DNA of 61,674 nt from an uncultured Colwellia sp. (GTDB lineage Bacteria; Pseudomonadota; Gammaproteobacteria; Enterobacterales; Alteromonadaceae), in NCBI GenBank assembly GCA_913020705.1, contig CAJWBY010000006.1, forward strand, positions 1 through 61,674. The letters are read 5' to 3'. Every line of letters starts with the position of its first letter. Position 1 is the stretch's first letter. Shown here piece by piece: positions 43,225 to 52,925 of the stretch. A program made the position numbers and the translations under genes. The notes beneath the pieces were generated by a model that ran no database searches, was not told the DNA's origin, and saw only the letters and a program-made list of their open reading frames with translations.

Positions 43225-44795
43225 GCACAGATAACTTGGGAAAACAGATTAAACCGATAATTATAGGCATGATTATCGGTGGTATTCTCACTTTGGGAGG
43301 AACATACTTTATTACTCCTTCAGGCACAGAACAAGCTAAAGAAGCGGCACCCGATGAGAAAAAACCGATTTATTGGGTTGCACCCATGGATGCAAATTAT
43401 AAGCGAGATAAAGCGGGTAAATCACCTATGGGTATGGATTTAGTACCTGTTTATGATGATGGCGGAAAAGGGCCCGATGAAGGTCCTGGAACTATCCGCA
43501 TATCACCCGATGTAGTGAATAACTTAGGTGTACGCACGACAATAGCAAAATATAAGTCATTGCATACTGAAATCAATACCGTGGGTTATGTTGCTTACAA
43601 TGAAGATAAACTCGTTCATATTCACCCGCGCGTGCAAGGGTGGATAGAAAAACTCTATGTTAAAACTGTTGGCGATCAGGTTAAAAAGAACCAACCGTTA
43701 TACGACATTTATTCCCCTGAACTAGTGAATGCGCAAGAAGAGCTGTTACTGGCATTAGATCGTAAAAATAAACGATTAATTAACGCTGCTGAAAATAGAT
43801 TATCAGCACTCCAATTGCCTAAGTCGGCTATTGAAAAATTGAAGGAAACGAAGACAGTACAACAAACAATTACTTTCTTCTCTCCACAAAACGGTGTTGT
43901 TGAAAACCTTAAAATACGAGAAGGGTTCTTTGTTAAGCCGGGTTCAACGTTGATGTCAATTGGCGATCTCTCTGAAGTGTGGGTTAAAGCTGAAGTGTTC
44001 GAAAGACAAGTAGGGCAAGTTAAATCTGCAACACCTGTCACGATGACACTTGATTATTTACCCGGTAAAACATGGGAAGGTCATGTGGATTATATCTACC
44101 CAACACTTGATGCTAAAACACGTACGGTAAAGGTACGTTTGCGTTTCAAGAATGAAGAAGGTTATTTCAAGCCTAATATGTTTGCACAAATTGCTATTCA
44201 TACAACGGGTGATGAGCAAGCGTTGCTTATTCCTAAAGAATCTCTCATTAGAACCGGTAATCAAGACAGAGTTGTACTTGCATTAGGTGAGGGAAGTTTT
44301 AAATCTGTTGAGGTTAAGGTGGGCCGTTATGGCGGTGAAAGTGTTGAAATACTTGAAGGGCTCAGTGCAGGAGAACGAGTGGTCAGTTCAGCGCAATTTT
44401 TACTTGATTCTGAGTCAAGCAAATCATCTGATTTTAAACGGATGCACTATGATGCTGACCAAGAGGATTCAGCTCTAAACGAATCAACAGAGATGGACAT
44501 GAGTGATAACAATGACAGAGTTTCCACTGCAACAGTTAACGGTACAGTCGTTTCTGCAATGGTTGACCATAGAATGGTCACTATCGATAGAGAAGCCATA
44601 GAAGAGTGGGGACGCGAAGCAGACCGAGTTGATTTTATTGTTAACGAAAATGTTGATATGAGCTTATTTACAATTGATGCTTATGTGATGTTCACCTTTG
44701 AAGTTCGAGAAGGTAATTTTATTATTGTCAGTGCAATGGCAATGTCTAACACTGACTCTGTACACAATGATGTTACTACCGACAAAGGAGAATAG
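43221..44795 (+). CDS. cusB: RND periplasmic adaptor CusB with N-terminal metal-binding and C-terminal CusF-like domains
   Basis: The 524-residue protein has one N-terminal membrane anchor (about residues 13-31), a heavy-metal-binding YHS-like segment (YWVAPMDANYKRDKAGKSPM with GMDLVP, residues 50-78), then the adaptor barrel-sandwich and hairpin (HPRVQGWIEKLYV; FFSPQNGVVENL) and beta-barrel domains. Residues 430-515 resemble CusF: TVNGTVVSAMVDHRMVTIDR and a late MFTFEV, with Met/His where CusF binds Cu(I) or Ag(I). E. coli CusB lacks this tail, as CusF is a separate protein there; here the chaperone seems fused. Links CusA to CusC. Confidence 0.9.
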   Translation: MSTDNLGKQIKPIIIGMIIGGILTLGGTYFITPSGTEQAKEAAPDEKKPIYWVAPMDANYKRDKAGKSPMGMDLVPVYDDGGKGPDEGPGTIRISPDVVNNLGVRTTIAKYKSLHTEINTVGYVAYNEDKLVHIHPRVQGWIEKLYVKTVGDQVKKNQPLYDIYSPELVNAQEELLLALDRKNKRLINAAENRLSALQLPKSAIEKLKETKTVQQTITFFSPQNGVVENLKIREGFFVKPGSTLMSIGDLSEVWVKAEVFERQVGQVKSATPVTMTLDYLPGKTWEGHVDYIYPTLDAKTRTVKVRLRFKNEEGYFKPNMFAQIAIHTTGDEQALLIPKESLIRTGNQDRVVLALGEGSFKSVEVKVGRYGGESVEILEGLSAGERVVSSAQFLLDSESSKSSDFKRMHYDADQEDSALNESTEMDMSDNNDRVSTATVNGTVVSAMVDHRMVTIDREAIEEWGREADRVDFIVNENVDMSLFTIDAYVMFTFEVREGNFIIVSAMAMSNTDSVHNDVTTDKGE

Positions 44796-44797
44796 TG

Positions 44798-47700
44798 ATG
44801 ATTACCTCTATTATTCGTTGGTCTGTTAGTAATCGATTTTTCGTCTTACTCGCGACATTATTACTTGTGGTTGTTGGATTATATTCCGTCAAGCAAACAC
44901 CTATTGATGCACTACCTGATCTATCAGATGTGCAAGTTATCATAAAAACAAGTTATCCAGGTCAAGCACCACAAGTGGTAGAAGATCAGGTCACTTATCC
45001 CATGACTACAGCCATGTTGTCAGTGCCGGGAGCTGTGACTGTGCGCGGTTATTCATTTTTTGGCGACTCATATGTTTACGTCATTTTCGATGAAGATACT
45101 GACCTTTACTGGGCGCGTTCAAGGGTACTTGAGTATTTAAGCCAAGTTTCTCCAAATCTACCAAGTGAAGCTCGTCCACAACTAGGCCCTGATGCAACGG
45201 GTGTTGGCTGGGTATACTTGTATGCACTTACCGATAAAACAGGTCAACATGATTTAAGCCAATTACGTAGTTTGCAAGATTGGTTCTTAAAGTTTGAGCT
45301 ACAAACGTTACCGGGTGTATCTGAAGTCAGTACGCTTGGCGGTATGGTAAAGCAATATCAAGTGAGAATTGATCCAGATAAATTGCGCGCTTTTGGTATT
45401 CCTATTTCTCATATTCAAATGGCGATTAAACAAGGTAATCAAGAAATTGGTGCATCTGTTGTAGAGATGGCTGAAGCTGAGTACATGGTCAGAGCCACGG
45501 GGTATATAAAAAGTGTTGAAGATTTAGAGAATATCCCATTGGGGGTTAATGAAAATGGCACACCATTACTCTTAAAAGATGTTGCTGATATTGGTACTGG
45601 GCCGCAAATGCGTCGTGGTATTGCAGAGCTTAATGGTGAAGGTGAAGTTGTTGGTGGCATAGTGGTGATGCGTTTTGGTGAAAACGCCCAACAAGTGATT
45701 ATTCGTGTTAAAGAAAAGCTGGAACAACTTAAAAAGGGACTGCCAGCAGGCGTAGAAATTGTGCCTGTTTATGACCGTTCAGCTTTGATTGAGCGTGCTG
45801 TTGAAAACGTAGCCTATAAGTTGCTTGAAGAATTTGGCGTAGTCGCTTTAGTTTGTATTTTATTCTTATTCCATGTGCGTTCTTCCCTCGTGGTCATTGT
45901 GAGTATTCCCGTTGGTATTTTAACTGCTTTTATTGTCATGCATTGGCAAGGGTTGAACGCTAATATCATGTCATTAGGAGGGATTGCTATAGCGATTGGT
46001 GCCATGGTAGATGGTGCTATTGTGATGGTTGAAAATATGCACAAGCACATGGAACGGCTTGCACTTCAAGGAAAAGCGCTAACGAAAGAAAACCGTTGGC
46101 AAATAGTAACTGAATCTGTGAGTGAAGTAGGTCCTGCACTATTTTTTAGTTTACTCATTATTACGGTGAGCTTTGTACCCGTATTTACGTTAGAAGCACA
46201 AGAAGGTCGAATGTTCGCCCCTCTCGCTTTTACAAAAACCTATGCGATGGCTGCTTCTGCTGCGTTAGCTATTACTTTAGTACCCGTACTGATGGGGTAT
46301 TTTATTCGAGGTAAAGTGCTACCTGAGCAGAAAAATCCAGTAAATAGATTTCTGACCTATATCTATATGCCTGCGTTAAAAACAGTATTACGCTTTCCAA
46401 AAATGACGTTAGTTGCAGCATTAGCTGTTCTTGCTCTTGGGGCATACCCTTTGGATAAAATAGGTAGTGAGTTTATTCCCCCTCTTGATGAAGGTGACCT
46501 CATGTATATGCCAACGACCTATCCGGGTATTTCTATTGGTCAGGCTCGCCAACTTCTTCAACAAACAGACAAACTGATCAAAACAGTTCCTGAAGTTCAA
46601 AGCGTGTTTGGTAAAGTCGGGCGCGCTGAAACTGCAACGGATCCTGCACCTCTAACCATGATAGAAAGTTTTATCCAGTTAAAACCACATGACCAATGGC
46701 GAGAAGGTGTAACGACTGAAAGCTTGAAAAAAGAGTTAGATGCATTAGTTAAACTACCCGGAGTAACTAACGCTTGGGTTATGCCCATTAAAACTCGTAT
46801 TGATATGTTAGCAACAGGCATTAAGACCCCTGTGGGAATTAAAATAGCGGGTCCAAAATTGGAAGTTATTCAGGAAATAGGTAAACAAATAGAAGGAATT
46901 TTAGCTGATGTACCTGGCACTGCGTCTGTTTATTCTGAGCGTGTTGCCGGTGGTCGATATATAAAAGTTGATATTCAACGGGCAAAAGCCGCGCGATATG
47001 GTTTGAATATCGCTGAGATACAACAAGTGGTGACTACGGCTATTGGCGGAATGAACGTCACTAAAACCGTTGAAGGTTTAGAGCGGTATCCTGTGAGTTT
47101 ACGTTATCCACAAGATTATCGTGACTCCCCAGAACAGTTGTCTTTACTGCCAATTGTTACGCCAAATGGTCAACGGATTTCATTGGGTGATGTCGCTCAT
47201 GTCTTTATTGAAGATGGACCTCCGGGGATTAAATCTGAAAATGCACGATTAAATGGCTGGGCGTTTGTTGATATTGAGGGGGTTGATGTTGGCAGTTATG
47301 TTGAGGCCGCGCAGCAAGTGGTTGATGATAAATTGAAGCTACCAGCTGGTTACTCTATCGCATGGGCAGGGCAATATGAATATATGGAACGCGCAAAAGA
47401 AAAATTAACTTTTGTTGTACCATTAACTTTATTTATCATCGTTATTTTACTCTATCTTAATTTTCGTAACATGGTTGAAGTTGCAATGATTATGGGGACT
47501 TTACCCTTAGCCATGGTGGGGAGCATATGGTTGATGTATATAGAAGGTTATAACTTCTCAGTAGCAGTTGGCGTTGGTTTTATAGCGCTCGCAGGTGTTG
47601 CCGTAGAAATTGGTGTTATTATGCTGGTTTATTTGAATCAGGCTTACCAAGAAATGCTTAGTGAACATAGGGTAAAAGATATTACTACCACCAAAGAAGA

Positions 47701-47950
47701 TATACTTCAGGCAGTTCTTCATGGCGCAGGAATGCGTGTTCGTCCTGTGATGATGACATCGGCAACTATTTTTATTGGATTGTTACCTATTTTATATGGC
47801 ACAGGTACAGGGGCAGAAGTAATGAGTCGTATTGCAGCACCTATGATTGGTGGCGTGTTTAGTGCAGTTATTTTGACGTTACTTGTTTTGCCAGCCTTGT
47901 TTTATTTATGGCGCTCATCATCAATAAAAATAGCAGAGTCAAAGGTATAG
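44798..47950 (+). CDS. cusA: Heavy-metal RND efflux pump CusA
   Basis: I start at ATG 44798 (AAGGAG eight bases upstream) instead of GTG 44795. The 1050-residue protein has the full HME-RND layout of 12 membrane helices and two large periplasmic loops. Signatures include TPIDALPDLSDVQVIIKTSYPG, SLGGIAIAIGAMVDGAIVMVEN in helix 4 (proton-relay region) and the metal-site loop IKTRIDMLATGIKTPVG, with a Met where Cu(I)/Ag(I) CusA binds its ion. It exports Cu(I) or Ag(I) with protons. It follows cusB closely in the same operon. Confidence 0.93.
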   Translation: MITSIIRWSVSNRFFVLLATLLLVVVGLYSVKQTPIDALPDLSDVQVIIKTSYPGQAPQVVEDQVTYPMTTAMLSVPGAVTVRGYSFFGDSYVYVIFDEDTDLYWARSRVLEYLSQVSPNLPSEARPQLGPDATGVGWVYLYALTDKTGQHDLSQLRSLQDWFLKFELQTLPGVSEVSTLGGMVKQYQVRIDPDKLRAFGIPISHIQMAIKQGNQEIGASVVEMAEAEYMVRATGYIKSVEDLENIPLGVNENGTPLLLKDVADIGTGPQMRRGIAELNGEGEVVGGIVVMRFGENAQQVIIRVKEKLEQLKKGLPAGVEIVPVYDRSALIERAVENVAYKLLEEFGVVALVCILFLFHVRSSLVVIVSIPVGILTAFIVMHWQGLNANIMSLGGIAIAIGAMVDGAIVMVENMHKHMERLALQGKALTKENRWQIVTESVSEVGPALFFSLLIITVSFVPVFTLEAQEGRMFAPLAFTKTYAMAASAALAITLVPVLMGYFIRGKVLPEQKNPVNRFLTYIYMPALKTVLRFPKMTLVAALAVLALGAYPLDKIGSEFIPPLDEGDLMYMPTTYPGISIGQARQLLQQTDKLIKTVPEVQSVFGKVGRAETATDPAPLTMIESFIQLKPHDQWREGVTTESLKKELDALVKLPGVTNAWVMPIKTRIDMLATGIKTPVGIKIAGPKLEVIQEIGKQIEGILADVPGTASVYSERVAGGRYIKVDIQRAKAARYGLNIAEIQQVVTTAIGGMNVTKTVEGLERYPVSLRYPQDYRDSPEQLSLLPIVTPNGQRISLGDVAHVFIEDGPPGIKSENARLNGWAFVDIEGVDVGSYVEAAQQVVDDKLKLPAGYSIAWAGQYEYMERAKEKLTFVVPLTLFIIVILLYLNFRNMVEVAMIMGTLPLAMVGSIWLMYIEGYNFSVAVGVGFIALAGVAVEIGVIMLVYLNQAYQEMLSEHRVKDITTTKEDILQAVLHGAGMRVRPVMMTSATIFIGLLPILYGTGTGAEVMSRIAAPMIGGVFSAVILTLLVLPALFYLWRSSSIKIAESKV

Positions 47951-47954
47951 TTTC

Positions 47955-48713
47955 ATGAAGTTATTAAACACTAGCCGAAAGTTTCATAAATGGTTAATGC
48001 TATTCTTGGGTATTCAGTTTTTAATTTGGTCAGTATCTGGCGCATATATGGTGATATTTGATATCGACTATATTCATGGCGATAGTTTGGTTGTAAATCA
48101 TCAAACTAAAATTGATGCCAGTAGAATTACTTATCCTATGTCTGAGTTAAAGAAACGGTATTCTGGAGCTGAAAATATAGAAGTAGGACTTTTTATTGAC
48201 CAAGAAGTTTATCGCTTCACTCAGCTTAATGAAAAAATTCTCCTTAATGCAAGTAATGGTCATAAGCTCTCCCCATTGAGTGTGAACGAGGCTATTAATG
48301 TTGCAAAACATTACTACAGTGGAAGGGGGGAGGTTGCCGATACAGAGCTGATTACTAAAAACCCGCCAATAGAATTAAGTCGTCGCGCATTACCTGCTTG
48401 GCGAGTTAATTTTGATGATTTTGGAAATCCTTCTCTTTATGTTTCTGCTCAAACAGGAAAATTAGTAGGTAAACGTCATGAGTTTTGGCGGATTTTTGAT
48501 TGGATGTTTAGTTTTCATGTAATGGATTACGAGGAGGAAGATCCCAGTAATCAATTGTTATTTTGGTTTACTCTTTTTTCAATTATTGCCTCAATCTTTG
48601 GAGCCATTTTAAGTTACTTTGTTATTTTTAATAAAACTAAAGCCAAAACAGATAAATTAAAACGTTCAGACACAAATGATGATGAGAAAGGAATTAATCA
48701 TGTTTCTTCTTAA
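47955..48713 (+). CDS. PepSY-domain inner-membrane protein
   Basis: The 252-residue protein has a first helix at about residues 12-32 (FHKWLMLFLGIQFLIWSVSG), a periplasmic PepSY-like part including WRVNFDDFGNPSLYVSAQTGKL, and a second helix at about 195-220. The pattern FHKWLxLxxGxQxxxW is typical of PepSY-TM proteins found in iron-reductase and metal-handling loci. It begins 4 bases after cusA and overlaps the next gene, so it belongs to the metal operon. Its job is unknown; it may pair with the next protein in metal reduction or redox. Confidence 0.85.
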   Translation: MKLLNTSRKFHKWLMLFLGIQFLIWSVSGAYMVIFDIDYIHGDSLVVNHQTKIDASRITYPMSELKKRYSGAENIEVGLFIDQEVYRFTQLNEKILLNASNGHKLSPLSVNEAINVAKHYYSGRGEVADTELITKNPPIELSRRALPAWRVNFDDFGNPSLYVSAQTGKLVGKRHEFWRIFDWMFSFHVMDYEEEDPSNQLLFWFTLFSIIASIFGAILSYFVIFNKTKAKTDKLKRSDTNDDEKGINHVSS

Positions 48714-49731
48714 AAAACTGCACAAATGGTTGTCTTTATTGGTTGGGTTACAACTATTTATTTGGCTAAGTACTGGCTTGTTTTTTAATTTGATGGATCA
48801 TCAAAAGGCTTCAGGGAATCAATTTCGACAAAGCCCCGCTATAGCGAAAGTAAATAAAAATCAGCTAGTTGAACCTCAAGTAGTCTTGCTTGAATCAAAG
48901 CCTACAGTGTCACTTAAACAAATATCATTACTTGAAAAACCCTATTATCTGTTGACCCATAATAAAGGTCTTTATAGTCACCAGCATAATAGCTATTCCT
49001 TAGTCGATGCTTATTCGGGTAAGCAAGTCATTATTGATGAAGTCATGGCAGGCGAAATTGCTCAAGCTTCTTATAAGGGGCAAGATAAAATTATCAGCAT
49101 TGTTAAATTATCTCCACCTTATGACGATATTCCTCGTGAACAAAATAAGGTTTGGCAAATTAATTATGCTGATACCGTTAATACCAGTGTTTATATCGAT
49201 GCAGGTTCAGGACGTATTGTTAAACATAGTAATGATGATAAGCGATTTGCTGACCTCTTTTTTATGCTGCATTTCATGGATTATGGGACTGAAGGAAGCT
49301 TTAACAATGTTCAAATTATTATTTTTGCGCTTTTTACACTTTTCTTTGCCCTAACCGGTTTTATTTGGACAATTGAACTTGGCTTTAATGGCCAATACAA
49401 AATCAGTTTGGGCAGAAATAAACGAAAATTGGCATTGTTTGATATGAATCAGCAACCGATGGGTGAGTTTGAAGTAACGAGCAAATCTAACTTACTTGAT
49501 GGGCTAATTGAACATGATATTGTTTTGCCTTCTATATGTGGCGGTGGTGGAGTATGTGGGCTGTGTAAAATACTGTTTGATAAAAAGACGAAGGTGACGT
49601 CAGCAGAGCAAGTTCATTTCACCGACGAACAATTACAACAAGGTTATCGTTTAGCTTGCCAACATAATGCCACTGAGATTGAACAAATAACGCTAGTTGG
49701 TTTAACTAAAGGCAAAAAGCATAGTTGCTAA
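48700..49731 (+). CDS. PepSY membrane protein fused to a cytoplasmic [2Fe-2S] ferredoxin
   Basis: I chose ATG 48700 (AAAGGA eight bases before), since the longer frame would overlap the previous gene more. The 343-residue protein starts like its neighbour (LHKWLSLLVGLQLFIWLSTG), has a periplasmic PepSY-like middle with WQINYADTVNTSVYIDAGSG, a second helix at about 215-235, and then an 85-residue ferredoxin. Its cysteines are C280, C286, C289 (CGGGGVCGLC) and C320 (LACQ), as in the NqrF-type cluster. Topology puts the cluster in the cytoplasm. It may pass electrons across the membrane to metal or haem. This fusion is not part of a standard Cus system. Confidence 0.85.
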   Translation: MFLLKKLHKWLSLLVGLQLFIWLSTGLFFNLMDHQKASGNQFRQSPAIAKVNKNQLVEPQVVLLESKPTVSLKQISLLEKPYYLLTHNKGLYSHQHNSYSLVDAYSGKQVIIDEVMAGEIAQASYKGQDKIISIVKLSPPYDDIPREQNKVWQINYADTVNTSVYIDAGSGRIVKHSNDDKRFADLFFMLHFMDYGTEGSFNNVQIIIFALFTLFFALTGFIWTIELGFNGQYKISLGRNKRKLALFDMNQQPMGEFEVTSKSNLLDGLIEHDIVLPSICGGGGVCGLCKILFDKKTKVTSAEQVHFTDEQLQQGYRLACQHNATEIEQITLVGLTKGKKHSC

Positions 49732-49835
49732 TAGTTTTTTGGCCGTATATTAAAAGTCTTAGTATTAATGATTACTTTCATTTTGCAATAGAGCCGTTAA
49801 AATCAGCCTAATTATAATTTACAGGGTTAACTTAC

Positions 49836-50450
49836 ATGCATGAAAATGCGAACTCGTTAGTCGTACTTGATTTTGAAACCACAGGACTATCACCAACCCA
49901 AGGCGATAGAGCAATAGAAATAGGCGCGGTCAGAATTGAAAATGGTCAAGTTACCGATAAATTCCAAGCGTTGATGAACCCTGGTTTTCGTGTCAGTAGT
50001 TTTATTGAACAATATACGGGGATCACTAATCAGATGCTTGCTAAGGCGGATTCTTGTGATGAAGTTATGGAACAATTTGCTAACTTTATTGGGGACGATA
50101 ATCTACTTGCTCATAATGCATCGTTCGATAAAAAATTTCTTGATGCAGAATTAAGTCGTATTGGCAGAAAGTACTCAGGGCAATTTATTTGCTCATTATT
50201 GGTCTCGCGCAGAATTAACATAGACGCGCCTAATCACAAATTAGGTACGCTCATTAGTTATAAAAATATTCCATCAGACGGAGCATTTCACCGGGCATTG
50301 TTTGATGCCGAGATGACCGCTAAATTATGGTTAGCCATGCTTGATGACATGGAAGAAACTATTGACCATGAGTTTGTACCTTTTGAATTAATACAAAGGT
50401 TATCAAAAACGACAAAAAGTAACGTGAATAAGCTTCTGGCTAAATGGTGA
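49836..50450 (+). CDS. DEDDh 3'-5' exonuclease (DnaQ-like)
   Basis: The 204-residue protein has all three exonuclease motifs: VVLDFETTGL (Exo I, acidic pair), LLAHNASFDKKFLD (Exo II) and FHRALFDAE with the catalytic histidine (Exo III). Such proteins degrade single-stranded DNA or RNA from the 3' end with two metals. At this length it could be a polymerase-III epsilon homologue or a free nuclease of the DnaQ family; the essential dnaQ normally has a longer tail for polymerase binding. Its neighbours give no hint. It starts at ATG 49836 after CAGGG. Confidence 0.9.
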   Translation: MHENANSLVVLDFETTGLSPTQGDRAIEIGAVRIENGQVTDKFQALMNPGFRVSSFIEQYTGITNQMLAKADSCDEVMEQFANFIGDDNLLAHNASFDKKFLDAELSRIGRKYSGQFICSLLVSRRINIDAPNHKLGTLISYKNIPSDGAFHRALFDAEMTAKLWLAMLDDMEETIDHEFVPFELIQRLSKTTKSNVNKLLAKW

Positions 50451-50569
50451 TAATGCGTTGATAATTTATTTTTATTAAAACCAAATCTGAGTTGAACCAT
50501 AGATGAAGTACAGAAGTAAAGAGGTAGTTATATGATAAATTGCTCTTCTATATATCTTAATTCAATTAA

Positions 50570-50593
50570 AATAGAGTAATCTAGAACTCTATT
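50570..50593. terminator. Weak hairpin between convergent exonuclease and glutaredoxin genes
   Basis: AATAGAGT pairs with ACTCTATT across eight bases in the 184-base gap between the two convergent genes. Confidence 0.4.
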
Positions 50594-50634
50594 CCCATTG
50601 TTTGCTCAATGATCAAATTCGGTAATTCTGCTTA

Positions 50635-50868
50635 TTAATCTGCGCCATAGAGCTTCTTAAAGTTTTTTAGATTCCAGCCAATCATGACTTTATTACCAAC
50701 TTTAAGGGCTGGCACAGAGCTAGCGCCTATAGCGTCAAGCTCTTTTCTACCGCGCTGCATTTTCGCATTTGTTAATCGGTATTTAATGCCATTATCATCC
50801 AAGTATTTTTGAGCTTCACGGCAATGGGGGCATTTATCTAAAATATATAAAACAACGCGTGTCATCAC
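50635..50868 (-). CDS. Glutaredoxin-family protein
   Basis: The 77-residue protein (start 50868 or 50865) has a redox motif CPHC at about residue 13, the cis-proline segment SSVPALKVG and the glycine-rich VMIGWNLKNF that closes glutaredoxin folds. It likely reduces disulphides in the cytoplasm using glutathione. Here CPHC replaces the usual CPYC. No operon partner: the nearest gene is the convergent exonuclease. Confidence 0.8.
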   Translation of the reverse strand: MMTRVVLYILDKCPHCREAQKYLDDNGIKYRLTNAKMQRGRKELDAIGASSVPALKVGNKVMIGWNLKNFKKLYGAD

Positions 50869-51267
50869 AAACCTTTATAGAATCGTTAAAGATTAACTAT
50901 TTTACTGAACTCTCAAAAAAAACAAAGATGAATTTACTTAACTTTCGATTCTATACAAAGAAACTTAAAGTACTTAAGTAAAATAATGGGGCCAAAGTAC
51001 GTAAAGTAGTCAAAGGGCTTTCATTTCACAGTTTCAGGTTGTAGCTGCCAAAGACAGTAATGAGCTTGCATTAAACTTAGGCATTACCGTTAAAAATATT
51101 TAAGTAAATAAATACACAAAAAAATAGATAAATTTGGATGCTAAATTGAATTTCAATCACTCTCTTTTACTCACTCCTCGAAAACAAACGTTGATACTTG
51201 CTTTTTCAAAAAATCGTCTATAATCAATTAAGTGTTTATCTTTCATTACGAGTGGAAACTTTCTTAT
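50869..51267. other. Intergenic region, 399 bases
   Basis: This holds the promoters of the glutaredoxin (left) and the chemoreceptor operon (right). A 32-codon open stretch without a start (51005-51103, ending NLGITVKNI) could be the tail of a lost gene, but I cannot match it to anything. No RNA gene is visible. Confidence 0.4.
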
Positions 51268-52887
51268 ATGTCATCATTTAATTCCTTATCCATACGATTA
51301 AAAATATTATTAATCCCTATCGTAGGCTCTGTTGGGTTTGCCATTTATTTGTTTACGAGTTTGTTAACAATGTCGCAAATTGTTAAGGATCTTGACCATG
51401 CTTATGCGGTTGAATATGAATTTTTACAAGTCTCTGAATTTGGCTTAGTCCATTTAGATAAAATCAAAGAAACCCTAGGAAATGCAGCAACAATGGGGGA
51501 GGCCGATTTAATTGAAACCTCTGACAAATATGCTGATGCCTTTCGTAATAAGTTAACTGAATCATATCGAATCGATAAAGATAATGTCTCTTTCCTCAAG
51601 CAGTTATTAAGCGATTTTAATAGTTATTATTTACATGCGTCTACGCTGTCAAAAGAAATGGTTGATGGCACTATTGATTTTGAAACACTTGGTGATCGTA
51701 GTGAACAAATGACAAAAGAGCTTGATGGCGTTCAACTGAAATTGAATAACTTTCAAAGTGAAAGGAATAAAGGCTTTAATGATGCATTTGAGTCTGTAAG
51801 GGCAGACGTTCAGTCAACGTCTACCGTAGGGATCATTATCGGTACGATAACCATTTTATTACTTTTCGCTGTTGCGCTGCCTATCGCTAGTTCAATTTGT
51901 AATAGCTTACAAAATGTAATTTCTTCTTTGAAAAATATTGCTCAAGATAACGGTGATTTAACGGTGAGGTTAACGACTAAATATAAAGACGAAATTGGAG
52001 ACCTTGTTTTTTGGTTCAATAGTTTTATTGAAAAACTGCAAGGAGTTATTAAAGATGTTGTAAATACTGCAATGCCTTTGGCGCAAACTGCAAATAAAAT
52101 ACAAACACTATCTGGGCACACCATAGATTCATTTAAACGACAAAGTGACAGTGTCTTATCATCAAGACATTCGGTGGAAGAAATGAGCCATAGTGTTGCT
52201 GATATTACCAGTAATGCCGCTGATGCCGTTTCGTCAGCAAGAAATGCGAATAATGAAGCAAGTAATGGTAAAGACGTTGTAGATAAAACGGTTGCTGAAA
52301 TTCGCCTGCTGGCCAATGTAGTTAATGAATCATCTGAGATAGTGAATCAACTTCAAGAAGATACCAATAAAGTGAATGTAGTATTAGAAGTAATACGAGG
52401 TATTGCAGAGCAAACTAATTTACTCGCGCTAAATGCGGCTATAGAAGCTGCTCGAGCTGGTGAGCAAGGACGTGGTTTTGCCGTAGTCGCCGACGAGGTG
52501 AGGAATTTGGCATCAAGAACCCAAGAGTCAACCCAAGAAATTAATAACATATTGGCTCAATTACAAGGTGCAGCCGGTAAAGCTGTTGCAACAATGGAAG
52601 GTTCAAAAGCAGGGGTTGAGGCGAGTGTTGAAAGTGCTAACCAAGCAGGAGAAAGTTTATTAGAGATAACGTCTGCCATCGAGGTGATCTCAGAAATGAA
52701 CGATGCAATTGCTAGGTCTACCGAACAGCAAACTGAAGTCTCTGGCGTTATGGTCAACAATGTAGAAGATATTCAACGGTGTGCAGATGAAGCTTCTAAT
52801 GCTTCAAGTGAAATTGCCGATGCGAGCAATGAGTTAACTGAATTAGCCTCAAAATTAGAAGCGATTGCATTACAATTTAAAGTATAA
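51268..52887 (+). CDS. Methyl-accepting chemotaxis protein
   Basis: I start at ATG 51268; the earlier start at 51232 is a GTG. The 539-residue receptor has a membrane helix at about residues 12-35, a periplasmic helical domain of about 150 residues, a second helix at about 185-210, a HAMP domain ([20 protein letters not shown]) and a signalling domain with the hairpin tip [20 protein letters not shown], then [15 protein letters not shown]. It would feed CheA/CheW or a c-di-GMP-linked pathway. It is the first gene of a tight three-gene set with a porin and a small binding protein. Confidence 0.92.
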   Translation: MSSFNSLSIRLKILLIPIVGSVGFAIYLFTSLLTMSQIVKDLDHAYAVEYEFLQVSEFGLVHLDKIKETLGNAATMGEADLIETSDKYADAFRNKLTESYRIDKDNVSFLKQLLSDFNSYYLHASTLSKEMVDGTIDFETLGDRSEQMTKELDGVQLKLNNFQSERNKGFNDAFESVRADVQSTSTVGIIIGTITILLLFAVALPIASSICNSLQNVISSLKNIAQDNGDLTVRLTTKYKDEIGDLVFWFNSFIEKLQGVIKDVVNTAMPLAQTANKIQTLSGHTIDSFKRQSDSVLSSRHSVEEMSHSVADITSNAADAVSSARNANNEASNGKDVVDKTVAEIRLLANVVNESSEIVNQLQEDTNKVNVVLEVIRGIAEQTNLLALNAAIEAARAGEQGRGFAVVADEVRNLASRTQESTQEINNILAQLQGAAGKAVATMEGSKAGVEASVESANQAGESLLEITSAIEVISEMNDAIARSTEQQTEVSGVMVNNVEDIQRCADEASNASSEIADASNELTELASKLEAIALQFKV

Positions 52888-52925
52888 AATTTACTCTCAA
52901 ACATGATAATAGGTAAGGGAATTAT

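Noticed and set aside
51005..51103. 32-codon open stretch without a start
   Set aside because: It ends NLGITVKNI and could be a gene remnant, but nothing recognisable and no start, so I do not list it as a gene.
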